A stretch of DNA of 64,000 nt from JBDTCO01 sp039923495. Lineage in GTDB: Bacteria; Myxococcota_A; Polyangia; Palsa-1104. Under the pieces are notes generated by a model. It worked only from the letters and a program-made list of their open reading frames with translations. It made no database searches and had not been told where the DNA came from. The number at the start of each line of letters is the position of its first letter. The stretch's first letter is position 1. A program made the translations under genes and the position numbers. Of this stretch, positions 18,736 through 26,726 are shown in pieces. Location: positions 1 through 64,000 of the forward strand of contig JBDTCO010000087.1 of the NCBI GenBank assembly GCA_039923495.1, read 5' to 3'.

Positions 18736-20430
18736 GTGCGCAATAATTCCGGCTTCGTGGAAGCACCCGCCCTCACACCGAAGGTCTGCCCCGCGTGCAA
18801 CTCGCGCTACGGCAACGAGGTCGCGTTCTGCTCTCGAGACGGCACGCCGCTCGTCGTCGACCCAGGCGCAGGGCACGCGGATCTCGTCGGCACCGTCCTC
18901 GCCGAGCGCTACCGCATCGTGCGGCTGCTCGGCGAAGGCGGTATGGGGCAGGTCTACGAGGCCCAGCACCTCAACATCAACAAGCGGTTCGCCATCAAGC
19001 TCCTGCGCCCGGAGATCGTCTCCAACCAGGAGGCGGTCGCGCGCTTCCGGCAGGAGGCGTGGAGCGCGTCCTCCATCGGTGACGAGAACATCGTCGAGAT
19101 CGACGACTTCGCGACCTTGCCGAACGGCTCCGTCTACCTCGCGATGGAGTACCTGCAGGGGCGTGCGCTGTCCGACCGCATGCGCACGCCGCCACCGGTC
19201 GCGCTCGACGAGGCGCTCGACCTGCTGATGCAGGTCTGCCGTGGTCTGTCGGCCGCACACGCCAAGGGCATTGTCCATCGCGACATGAAGCCCGAGAACG
19301 TGTTCCTCGCCGAGAAGCACGGTCGCGTCATCGCGAAGATCCTCGACTTCGGCATTGCCAAGGTCTCCGGTGCGGAGGGATCGCAGAGCCTCACGCGCAC
19401 GGGAACGATCTTCGGGACGCCTCACTACATGTCGCCCGAGCAGGCACTCGGTCGCGCGCTCGATCACCGCACCGACATCTACTCGGTCGGCGTCATCATG
19501 TACGAGCTGTTCACGGGCCGCGTGCCCTTCGAAGCCGAGAGCTTCATGGGCATCCTCACGAAGCACATCACCGTCGAGCCGATGGCGCCGCACCTGCTGT
19601 CGCCCGAACGCAATATCCTGCCCGAGGTCGAGGCGGTGATCCTGCGCGCGATGGCGAAGGAGGTCGCTGATCGCTACCAGACGATGAACGAGCTGCTCGG
19701 CGAGCTGCTGGTGCTCGCCGAGCAGCACGCGCCCAACGTGCTGCGCGTGCCTTCGGGCTCCATCTCGGCCCAGGTTTCGAGCCAGATGCCCTCGGCGACG
19801 CCGTCGAGTCCGCGCGCCGCGCCCTCGACGCCGCTACCGCCGAGCATGAAGGTGCAGGCCGCGACGTCGTCGGTCGATATCGTCTCCGGCAAGGAGCGCC
19901 GCGCGGGCGTGCTCGTCGGCGCCGCCGTGGCGTTGGTCGGGCTCGTCACCGCGGTCGTGCTGTTCTCGCACGCGCCGGCGACGACGACGGACAGGACGCC
20001 CGTCGCCGAGAAGAAGGTGCCGGTGGTCGAGAAGAAGGTGCCGGTGGTCGAGAAGACGTCCGGTCAGCCAACCACCCTCGTCGCGAAGGATGTGACGATC
20101 CTCATCGACAGCGAGCCCGCACGCGCAGAGATTCTGAGAGGTGACGTGCGCTTCGGCGATACCCCCGCGAACATCGTGCTCGTCGGTGGCAAGGCCGAGA
20201 CGATCGTCCTGCGCAAGGCCGGCTACGTGACCCAGGCCGTCACGCTGAAGGACGACAGCGACGCGAGGAAGATCGTGCGGCTCGCGCGCGTCGCGAGCAC
20301 CAGGCCGAAGGATACGCCACCGCCGTTCACGACCGCGCCGACGAAGACCCCACCCGCGGTCAAGCCGCCGACCGTCAAGCACCAGAGCGAGGACCCGAAG
20401 AAGGGCTCCGAGATCATCAATCCGTACTAG
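18736..20430 (+). CDS. Ser/Thr protein kinase: zinc ribbon, kinase, TM, PEGA
   Basis: 564-aa transmembrane kinase. Order: a rubredoxin-like zinc ribbon ('CPACNSRYGNEVAFC' at about 18-32 and 'RDGTPL'), kinase domain from about 56 with 'GEGGMGQVYEA', 'FAIKLL', 'HRDMKPEN' (about 180), 'LDFGIAK' and 'MSPEQAL'; a Pro/Ser linker; TM helix at about 392-412; a repeat linker 'EKKVPVVEKKVPVVEK'; then a PEGA domain ('ILIDSEPARAEILRGDVRFG') and a Pro/Lys tail. All catalytic residues are intact. I chose the GTG at 18736 because AGGGAG lies 5 nt upstream. It probably forms an operon with the TPR protein and CBM9 lipoprotein downstream, which are candidate partners. Confidence 0.93.
   Translation: MRNNSGFVEAPALTPKVCPACNSRYGNEVAFCSRDGTPLVVDPGAGHADLVGTVLAERYRIVRLLGEGGMGQVYEAQHLNINKRFAIKLLRPEIVSNQEAVARFRQEAWSASSIGDENIVEIDDFATLPNGSVYLAMEYLQGRALSDRMRTPPPVALDEALDLLMQVCRGLSAAHAKGIVHRDMKPENVFLAEKHGRVIAKILDFGIAKVSGAEGSQSLTRTGTIFGTPHYMSPEQALGRALDHRTDIYSVGVIMYELFTGRVPFEAESFMGILTKHITVEPMAPHLLSPERNILPEVEAVILRAMAKEVADRYQTMNELLGELLVLAEQHAPNVLRVPSGSISAQVSSQMPSATPSSPRAAPSTPLPPSMKVQAATSSVDIVSGKERRAGVLVGAAVALVGLVTAVVLFSHAPATTTDRTPVAEKKVPVVEKKVPVVEKTSGQPTTLVAKDVTILIDSEPARAEILRGDVRFGDTPANIVLVGGKAETIVLRKAGYVTQAVTLKDDSDARKIVRLARVASTRPKDTPPPFTTAPTKTPPAVKPPTVKHQSEDPKKGSEIINPY
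20008..20055 (+). repeat. 21-nt tandem repeat in kinase linker
   Basis: Two full copies and a partial third of a 21-nt unit encode 'EKKVPVV'. It lies between the TM helix and the PEGA domain and would lengthen the periplasmic stalk. Such repeats can change copy number by slippage. Confidence 0.85.
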
Positions 20431-20463
20431 GCCTCACCAGCACCAGCCACCAGGAGCTCTGCA

Positions 20464-21249
20464 ATGCGCCGCTCTGCGATCCTCGCGACCCTCACCTGCA
20501 TGGCCTTCGTCTGGGCCACCCTCTGGCCCGACGTCGCGCGCGCGCGCGAGAACCAGCCGCCGCCACCGGCAACCGCGGCGACGCCCGCTGCCGACGATCC
20601 GACGATGGCCTCGGCGAAGCAGCACTTCGCCGCCGGTCGTGCCGCGTACACGGCCAACGACTTTCCGACGGCGATCCGCGAGTTCAAGGCGGCCGAGGCG
20701 CTGCGTCCGTCGCCCGTGCTCGCGTACAACATCGGCCTCGCGAACGAGAAGCTCGGTCGTCGCAAGGTCGCCGTGAAGTACTACCAGCGCTACCTCGAGA
20801 CGTCGCCGAAGGCCGCGAACCGCGCCGAGGTCGAGGGTCGCATCTCCTCGCTCGAGGCGCAGCTCGGGCAGCAGCCGCCGCCGACGGTCCAGCAGCCGGA
20901 CTCGTCGCAGGACAACCCGCCCCCGCCGATGATGGACGGAAACAACCAGCCCCCGCCGATGATCGTGGGGCAGGACCCGTACGCCGCCCAGCCGCCGGGC
21001 ATGACCGCGCCGCCGCACAAGAAGAAGCGCAGCCTGTGGTGGGTCGGCCTCATCGTCGGCCTCGGCGTCGCCGTCATCGTCACGGTCATCGTCGTCTCCG
21101 TCATCTACACGCACGATGCCGCCTCGACCGTTTATTACGACGCGAAGGTGCCGTCGCCGGTGGACGGCACGCACCTGCTCGACCGCGCCGTGGTGCCGTC
21201 GCAGGCGCACGGTGCCGAGACCGCGCCGCTCTATCAGGTGCACTTCTAG
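20464..21249 (+). CDS. secreted/membrane TPR protein, 261 aa
   Basis: A signal peptide or N-terminal anchor (about residues 4-26, 'AILATLTCMAFVWATLWPDV') leads to two TPR-like repeats (about 50-125, 'AKQHFAAGRAAYTANDFPTA', 'PVLAYNIGLANEKLGRRKVA'). A Pro/Gln-rich linker and a second hydrophobic helix follow at about 195-218 ('WWVGLIVGLGVAVIVTVIVV'), with a short tail. This TPR-linker-TM layout is common next to myxobacterial Ser/Thr kinases, and the kinase gene ends 33 nt upstream, so it may be a substrate or scaffold. AGGAG precedes the ATG. The stop lies inside a 12-nt direct duplication (CAGGTGCACTTC at 21236 and again at 21251). Confidence 0.75.
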   Translation: MRRSAILATLTCMAFVWATLWPDVARARENQPPPPATAATPAADDPTMASAKQHFAAGRAAYTANDFPTAIREFKAAEALRPSPVLAYNIGLANEKLGRRKVAVKYYQRYLETSPKAANRAEVEGRISSLEAQLGQQPPPTVQQPDSSQDNPPPPMMDGNNQPPPMIVGQDPYAAQPPGMTAPPHKKKRSLWWVGLIVGLGVAVIVTVIVVSVIYTHDAASTVYYDAKVPSPVDGTHLLDRAVVPSQAHGAETAPLYQVHF

Positions 21250-21262
21250 CAGGTGCACTTCC
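21236..21262 (+). repeat. direct duplication of 12 nt spanning a stop codon
   Basis: CAGGTGCACTTC occurs at 21236-21247 and 21251-21262, separated by the TAG stop of the TPR gene. It reads like a small slippage duplication at the gene end. Beyond it, the 87 nt to the next gene hold only that gene's GGAGG site. Confidence 0.7.
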
Positions 21263-21349
21263 GGCAGGGGCTGCTGGTCGGAGCCGCTTGCGGTCGGCAG
21301 GGCTGTCGGGCTAAGACCGCCGCGTAACTCACGTTCGCGGAGGATCCTC

Positions 21350-22762
21350 ATGTCACGTCGCTTGGCTTTGCACGACCTCGTCACGCTCCCCAGCCTTCTC
21401 TGCATCGCCGTAGTCCTCGGTTTCGCGTCCGGCTGTGTCGAGCAGAACTCCGACATGCCGAGCGAGGACGACATCAAGGCTGCTCACGAACACATCCTCA
21501 CCACCGAGCCGACGCCGAAGATCCCGGTGAACGCGCAGCTCGAGGACAAGCTCGTGTACCTCGGCGCCGACATCGACGTCGCCGAGGTTACGCCCGGCAA
21601 GGCCTTCACGATCACGCACTACTGGAAGGTCCTCAATCCCGTTGGTGACGATTGGAAGATCTTCATCCACCTCGAGAGCCCCGACGGGAAGAAGAGCCAC
21701 CTCAACGCCGACCACACGCCCATCGGCGGCAAGTATCCGCTCGCGCTGTGGAAGAAGGGCGAGATCATCCGCGACATCCACCGCGTCTCGATCCCGACGA
21801 CGTGGCCATCCGACGAGGTCGATCTCTACGTCGGTGCGTGGAAGGGCCCGCTGCGGCTCAAGGTCACGAGCGGTCCACACGACAGTGAGAACCGCATCAT
21901 CGTGGCGAAGCTCAAGGTCGTCGGCGCGCAGAAGGAGATGCCGAAGAAGCGCATCGTCGCGACGAAGGTCAAGAACGGCAGCATCAAGGCGGACGGCAAG
22001 CTCGACGAGGCCGCATGGAAGACCGCGTCGTCGACGGGCCTCTTCGTCCGCACCATGGACGGCGGCATCGTCGATCAGGACACCTCTGCGAAGGTGCTCT
22101 GGGACGACAAGAACCTCTACGTCGCGTTCGAGATGGCCGACAAGGACGTGTGGTCGACGCTCACGAAGCACGACGACAAGCTCTACAGCCAGGAGGCCGT
22201 CGAGGTGTTCATCGACGCCGACGGAGACGGCAAGACGTACGTCGAGCTCGAGGCCAACCCGAAGGGTGCGACGTTCGACTCGTACCTGCCGTCGTACCGC
22301 AAGAACGTCAACGAGTGGGAGTCGGGCATGGTCGCCGGCGTCACCGTCGATGGCACCGTCGATGCGCGCGGCGATGTCGACAAGGGCTGGATCGCCGAGC
22401 TCTCCATCCCGCTCGTCGCGGCGCGCGGTCAGGAGAAGCAGATGAAGAACGTGCCGCCGGTGCTCGGCACCGAGTGGCGCGTGAACTTCTTCCGCATGGA
22501 CCAGCCAGCGGCGCGCTCGCCGATCGGATCGGCGTGGTCGCCTCCGATGGTGGGCGACTTCCACGCCCTCGACCGCTTCGGTACGCTCGTCTTCGGCGAC
22601 GACAAGGGCAACGTCCCCGGCCAGGCGCCCACGGCGCCGGTCGTCGCGCCGGTCGTGAAGCAGGAAGCGCCGGCTGCTCCGGCCACCGATGCCGGCCTGG
22701 CGAAGCGCTTCCGCCCGATGCCGAAGCCCTCGAGACAGCTCCTCGAAGACAGCAACCAGTAG
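21350..22762 (+). CDS. lipoprotein with CBM9-like domain, 470 aa
   Basis: Lipoprotein with signal peptide and lipobox 'ASGC' (about residue 26). The first half ('LVYLGADIDVAEVTPGKAFT ...') is a beta-rich region of unknown type. From about 205 comes a carbohydrate-binding-module-9-like (DOMON-related) domain: 'IKADGKLDEAAWKTA', 'VLWDDKNLYVAFEMADKDVW', 'EAVEVFIDADGDGKTYVELE', 'FRMDQPAARSPIGSAWSPP'. In other proteins this fold binds sugars or haem; the ligand here is unknown. The C-terminus is Ala/Pro-rich. A strong GGAGG precedes the ATG. It is the third gene after a Ser/Thr kinase and a TPR protein in the same direction, and is followed by a strong terminator hairpin. Confidence 0.83.
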   Translation: MSRRLALHDLVTLPSLLCIAVVLGFASGCVEQNSDMPSEDDIKAAHEHILTTEPTPKIPVNAQLEDKLVYLGADIDVAEVTPGKAFTITHYWKVLNPVGDDWKIFIHLESPDGKKSHLNADHTPIGGKYPLALWKKGEIIRDIHRVSIPTTWPSDEVDLYVGAWKGPLRLKVTSGPHDSENRIIVAKLKVVGAQKEMPKKRIVATKVKNGSIKADGKLDEAAWKTASSTGLFVRTMDGGIVDQDTSAKVLWDDKNLYVAFEMADKDVWSTLTKHDDKLYSQEAVEVFIDADGDGKTYVELEANPKGATFDSYLPSYRKNVNEWESGMVAGVTVDGTVDARGDVDKGWIAELSIPLVAARGQEKQMKNVPPVLGTEWRVNFFRMDQPAARSPIGSAWSPPMVGDFHALDRFGTLVFGDDKGNVPGQAPTAPVVAPVVKQEAPAAPATDAGLAKRFRPMPKPSRQLLEDSNQ

Positions 22763-22767
22763 GACAG

Positions 22768-22801
22768 GCGCCCCTGCTGACAACCGTCACGGCAGGGGCG
22801 C
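22768..22801. terminator. bidirectional terminator hairpin
   Basis: GCGCCCCTGC (22768-22777) pairs perfectly with GCAGGGGCGC (22792-22801), and the inner TGAC/GTCA adds four more pairs with a 2-nt bulge and an AACC loop. It sits exactly between two convergent genes and touches the last base of the minus-strand one. There is no U-run, as often in high-GC bacteria. Confidence 0.8.
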
Positions 22802-23625
22802 TACATGTCGTCGCAGGGCGTGCCGAGGCGCTGCCCCGTGTAGACGCCGAGGTCCGTGTACAGCGTCACGTGGTTGTCCTCGATCGGGACGACCGTCAGC
22901 TCGGTGCGCTGCTTGCCGGAGAGCCACTTTCCCTCGCTCGCGCTCGAGATGAGCCGCAGCTCCCCTGACTTGGTCGAGAAGATGTCGCCGTTCGAGTCGG
23001 ACACCACGTTCGTCATCTTCTGCTGCTTGAGGTCACCCTTCGGCCCCACGAAGAGACGGAACGCGTTGTTGCCAGGCGGCTCGCGCAGGCGATCGACGTA
23101 GTAGTAGCGAGCGTGCTCGTCGCGCGCGAGCCAGTAGCTCTGCCACTTCCAGCGTGCGTGGTGAAAGTGCGCGGCGCCGAGCAGCGCCGAGGACTCGGCG
23201 GTGGAGAGCGGGTGGAACTCGGTGTCGCGCTTCGAGCACGTGAGCGTGTAGCGCTTGTCGCGATACCGGAACATCGCCTCGACGCCGGCGTTCACGCGCG
23301 GGTCCCAGAACGAGCGCGAGAACGAGAGCTCGCCGTTCTTGCTGCCGCCGAACCCGCGCTGCATGTAGAAGTCGGTGCCGTCGCCGTAGAAGAACATCTG
23401 GCCCGAGAAGTCGAACGGAACGAGCACGATGTAGTGCTTCTTGCCATCGGTGAACGCGCGCAGCTTCTCGCGCGCTGCGCCGAGGTCGACGGTGTCGTCC
23501 TCGGGTTCCGCGACCTTTGCATGTCGGTGTGGTGCTGCGTGTGCGAGGGGCGGTCCGAGGCAGAGTGCCGATCCGAGGGCAGTGGTGATGGCCGATGTGA
23601 GCACCAGCGCGCGATGCGTGGACAT
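22801..23625 (-). CDS. secreted hypothetical protein, 274 aa
   Basis: A signal peptide ('LVLTSAITTALGSALCLGPP', then 'LAHAAPH') precedes a ~240-residue mature protein rich in aromatic residues and beta strands ('YIVLVPFDFSGQMFFYGDGT', 'AHFHHARWKWQSYWLARDEH'). I do not recognise the family. There is no lipobox, so it is probably periplasmic or secreted. The ATG at 23625 has no ribosome binding site; TATACT ends 7 nt upstream, within a palindrome shared with the divergent kinase gene. Its end meets the terminator hairpin. Confidence 0.65.
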   Translation of the reverse strand: MSTHRALVLTSAITTALGSALCLGPPLAHAAPHRHAKVAEPEDDTVDLGAAREKLRAFTDGKKHYIVLVPFDFSGQMFFYGDGTDFYMQRGFGGSKNGELSFSRSFWDPRVNAGVEAMFRYRDKRYTLTCSKRDTEFHPLSTAESSALLGAAHFHHARWKWQSYWLARDEHARYYYVDRLREPPGNNAFRLFVGPKGDLKQQKMTNVVSDSNGDIFSTKSGELRLISSASEGKWLSGKQRTELTVVPIEDNHVTLYTDLGVYTGQRLGTPCDDM

Positions 23626-23632
23626 GCTTCCG

Positions 23633-23640
23633 AGTATACT
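23633..23640. promoter_or_regulatory. palindromic AGTATACT: shared -10 of two divergent genes
   Basis: The 8-nt palindrome gives TATACT on both strands. On the minus strand it ends 7 nt before the ATG at 23625; on the plus strand it ends 11 nt before the ATG at 23652. The two start codons are only 26 nt apart. No good -35 is visible on either strand, so an activator or extended contacts may be needed. Confidence 0.5.
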
Positions 23641-23651
23641 CGCGGACGCTC

Positions 23652-25130
23652 ATGGCAACTTCGGCGAACCTCGAGGTCAGGATAGGAAGCATCCTCAGCG
23701 ACACCTACGAGATCGTGCGGGTGCTCGGGGAAGGCGGCATGGGCGCGGTGTGGGAAGCGAGCCACCTCCGCCTGCCGGGTAAGCGGTGCGCGGTCAAGGT
23801 CCTCCATGCGCAGGCGAGCGCGGACCACGAGGCGTACGCGCGCTTCCGTCGCGAGGCGGACATCGCGTCGCGCATCGGCCACCCCAACATCATCGAGGTG
23901 CTCGACTGGAACACGCTGCCGAGCGGCTCACCCTACCTCGTCCTCGAGTATCTCGACGGAGAGGATCTCGCGGCGAGGCTCGCGCGAGGTCCCGTGCCGC
24001 TCGGCGAGACGCTCGCCATCGCGAGGCAGATCGGCTCGGCGTTGAAGGCCGCCCACGCGAACCAGGTGGTCCATCGTGATCTGAAGCCCGGCAACATCTT
24101 CCTGGTTCCCCGCGAGGTCGATGGCAACATCGTCGACCACGTCAAGGTGCTCGACTTCGGCATCTCGAAGATCCGCAACTCGCAGACGGTGCAGACGCAG
24201 GACGCGGTCCTGCTCGGCACGCCGCAGTACATGGCGCCCGAGCAGGCGCTCGGCAAGAACAACGAGATTGATGGACGCACCGATGTGTTCGCGCTCGCTG
24301 CGATCGTCTACGAGATGCTCTCGGGACGGCCGCCGTTCCTCGGTGCTTCGCTGGCAGAGGTCGTGTTCAAGGTGGTGTACGAGCCGGTGACGCCGCTCCA
24401 GCAGCTCGTGCCCGATGTGCCTCTGGCTGTCGCTGCGGCCATCGAGCACGCGATGCAGAAGGTCGCGTCCGATCGGTACCCCGACGTGTCGAGCTTCATC
24501 GAGGCCCTCACCGGACGTGGGCTCGCCACCACGGATCGTCGCGCCATCACGCAGGGCGCGCCCGTCGTCGCGGCGGCCGGCGAGCGGACTGCCGTCGACC
24601 CGCACACGTCGCAGGCGCGTGGCGAGGTGGAGTCCGCGCCGTCGGTGCAGCAGCGCGGCGGCAAGCCGTGGATGTTCTTCGCCGCGGCGATCATCGTGGG
24701 TGGCCTGGGCGCGTTCGCGGTCGTCGAGTTCATGGGCAAGAAGCCGCCCAGCGCGCGGCCGCAGCCGGTGGCTACGAAGCCGGTGGACACCAAGCCGGTG
24801 GACACCAAGCCGGTGGACACCAAGCCTTCGGAGCCGCTGAGGCCGCACGTGGCAAAGCCGCACGGCGCGCAGGCCGCGATCTCGCCGGAGGCCGCGGCCA
24901 TCCTCGACGAGGCGGACGCCGCGTTCGCGAGGAAGGACATGCAGGGCGCCATCATGCTCGCGCGGCGCAGCATGCAGTACGGCCTGACCCCGCGTGCGTA
25001 CGGGCTGCTGACCCGCGCGCACTGCCACAGCCGCGATCTCACCAATGCGCGTCCCACGTGGCTCCACGTCGCCGCGGGCGACAGGGCGAGCATCCGCAAG
25101 GAGTGCTCGACCTTCGGCATCGACCTCTAG
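23652..25130 (+). CDS. Ser/Thr protein kinase with TM helix and C-terminal helical repeat
   Basis: 492-aa transmembrane kinase. Kinase domain from about residue 19: 'GEGGMGAVWEA', 'CAVKVL', 'HRDLKPGN' (about 140), 'VLDFGISK', 'YMAPEQAL'; all catalytic residues are present. A TM helix lies at about 338-360 ('WMFFAAAIIVGGLGAFAVVE'), then a stalk with three copies of 'TKPVD', and a C-terminal TPR-like helical pair ('AAILDEADAAFARKDMQGAI', 'YGLLTRAHCHSRDL') in the periplasm. The ATG at 23652 lacks a clear ribosome binding site. The CAP-domain secreted protein gene follows after 6 nt, so kinase and secreted protein are probably coexpressed. Confidence 0.92.
   Translation: MATSANLEVRIGSILSDTYEIVRVLGEGGMGAVWEASHLRLPGKRCAVKVLHAQASADHEAYARFRREADIASRIGHPNIIEVLDWNTLPSGSPYLVLEYLDGEDLAARLARGPVPLGETLAIARQIGSALKAAHANQVVHRDLKPGNIFLVPREVDGNIVDHVKVLDFGISKIRNSQTVQTQDAVLLGTPQYMAPEQALGKNNEIDGRTDVFALAAIVYEMLSGRPPFLGASLAEVVFKVVYEPVTPLQQLVPDVPLAVAAAIEHAMQKVASDRYPDVSSFIEALTGRGLATTDRRAITQGAPVVAAAGERTAVDPHTSQARGEVESAPSVQQRGGKPWMFFAAAIIVGGLGAFAVVEFMGKKPPSARPQPVATKPVDTKPVDTKPVDTKPSEPLRPHVAKPHGAQAAISPEAAAILDEADAAFARKDMQGAIMLARRSMQYGLTPRAYGLLTRAHCHSRDLTNARPTWLHVAAGDRASIRKECSTFGIDL
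24777..24825 (+). repeat. 15-nt tandem repeat in kinase stalk
   Basis: Three full copies and a partial fourth of a 15-nt unit encode 'KPVDT', directly after the TM helix. As in the kinase at 18736, the repeat makes a Pro/Lys-rich periplasmic stalk. Confidence 0.85.
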
Positions 25131-25136
25131 CGCCAC

Positions 25137-26726
25137 GTGCGGAGGGTTCTCGTTGCCGTGCTCGTGCTGCTGCCCGTCGTGGCGGCCGCGCAGCCGTATC
25201 CGGCCGTCGCGCGCTACGGTGACCCGCTCGCGCAACCGCCGCGGAGCGACCTCGAGCGACGCATCGAGGCGCTGACGGCGGAGCTCGCCAAGGCCGAGCG
25301 TCGCACTCAGCCGAGGCCGGACGCGCGGCTCGAGCGCGCGGTCACCGCGATCGCGAGCGCGCGGCGCGAAGACGATCGCGGCACGCCGTCCAACGAGCTC
25401 GTGGAGTCCGCGCTCCGGCTCTACGGAATCGTCGAGCCGTCGCCGCACCTCATCGTGGCTCGCGCGTCGGTGGGCGCGGACGACGAGCTGCTCGACGAGC
25501 TCCGCACGCAGCTGCCACGCGCGCTCGGCTCGGGCCACTACAGTCGCGTCGGTGCAGCGGTGGTGGTGCACGGCGAGTCGCTGCGCGTGGTCGTCGCGCT
25601 CGGTGATTCGTACATCGAGCTCCGCCCGATGCCGCGCGAGCTCCTGAACGGTGGACCGACGCCGCTCGCCGGTCGTTTGCTCGGTGGCTTCCAGCGGCCG
25701 AGCGCGTTCGTCACGGCGCCGAACGGTCACGCGGACGCGATTTCCCTCGGCGGTGATGCGCGCAGCTTCACGGGGACGTTCCGTTGTGGCGTCGAGCGGG
25801 GTCGTTACCAGGTCGAGGTCGCCGCGGAGGATCGCTACGGCGAGACTGTGCTCGCCAACTTTCCCATCTACTGCGGAGTGGCCGCTCCGAAGACGCTCGA
25901 CCTGCGCGTGATGCCGAGGGAGCCGCCTGTCACTGACGCGCCCGCTGCCGAGGCGAGGCTCTTCGCGCTGCTCAACGCCGATCGCGCTCACGCCGGGCTC
26001 GCGCGCCTCCTTGCCGATCCGCGGCTCACCGACGTCGCTCGCGCCCACTCCCGCGACATGCTCGTGCACGACTTCGTCGGCCACGTATCACCCACGACCG
26101 GGGATGCCTCGAATCGAGTGGCGCGCGCGAAGATCCCCGCGCAGCTCATCCTCGAGAACGTCGCGCGCGCGGGGACGCCCGGTGAGGTGGAACGCGGCCT
26201 CATGGAGAGCCCCGGTCACCGCCGCAACATCCTCAACGCCGACGCAAAGTTCGTTGGCATCGGCGTCGCGCTCGCCGAGACGCTGGGCGGCCAGAAGGAG
26301 CTCATCGTCACGCAGCTCTTCACGGCACCCGAGGCGTCGTTTCGGGCCGCGCGTCCCGACGAGCTGCGCGCGCGCATCGCGGAGCTGCGGCGTCAGCGTG
26401 GGCTGCCGGCGCCGCTCGCCGATCCCGAGCTCGATCGCATCGCGAGCAGCGTCGCGCACGACATGGCGGATGGCCGTCTCGACTCGCGCACGGCTGCGCC
26501 CGTCATCGATCGCGCCATGACGCCGCTCGGCGCCCGTTACAGCGCCGTACGCAGCGTTTTTTCGATCGCGACCGAGATCGAGCAGGTCGCCGAATCCCTG
26601 AAGGGATCGCTCCTCACGAAGGGCGCGATCGCGCTCGGCGTCGGCCTCGCTCCCGGCCCGATAACGAGCGACAACGGCCAGCGCATGGCGCACCACGCCG
26701 TCCTCTTGCTGGCGACCCCGCGTTAG
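25137..26726 (+). CDS. secreted CAP (SCP/PR1) domain protein, 529 aa
   Basis: Signal peptide from the GTG at 25137 ('VLVAVLVLLPVVAAAQ'), then ~250 residues of unrecognised beta-rich sequence. A CAP/SCP domain follows at about 270-400: 'ARLFALLNADRAHAGLARL', 'HDFVGHVSPTTG', 'ENVARAGTP', 'MESPGHRRNIL' and 'FVGIGVAL' are the family landmarks. The C-terminal ~120 residues ('LRQRGLPAPLADPELDRIAS') look like a second, degenerate CAP-like copy. CAP proteins bind lipids or act as proteases in other organisms; no activity can be assigned. It lies 6 nt after a kinase gene and overlaps the next convergent gene by 4 nt. Confidence 0.8.
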   Translation: MRRVLVAVLVLLPVVAAAQPYPAVARYGDPLAQPPRSDLERRIEALTAELAKAERRTQPRPDARLERAVTAIASARREDDRGTPSNELVESALRLYGIVEPSPHLIVARASVGADDELLDELRTQLPRALGSGHYSRVGAAVVVHGESLRVVVALGDSYIELRPMPRELLNGGPTPLAGRLLGGFQRPSAFVTAPNGHADAISLGGDARSFTGTFRCGVERGRYQVEVAAEDRYGETVLANFPIYCGVAAPKTLDLRVMPREPPVTDAPAAEARLFALLNADRAHAGLARLLADPRLTDVARAHSRDMLVHDFVGHVSPTTGDASNRVARAKIPAQLILENVARAGTPGEVERGLMESPGHRRNILNADAKFVGIGVALAETLGGQKELIVTQLFTAPEASFRAARPDELRARIAELRRQRGLPAPLADPELDRIASSVAHDMADGRLDSRTAAPVIDRAMTPLGARYSAVRSVFSIATEIEQVAESLKGSLLTKGAIALGVGLAPGPITSDNGQRMAHHAVLLLATPR

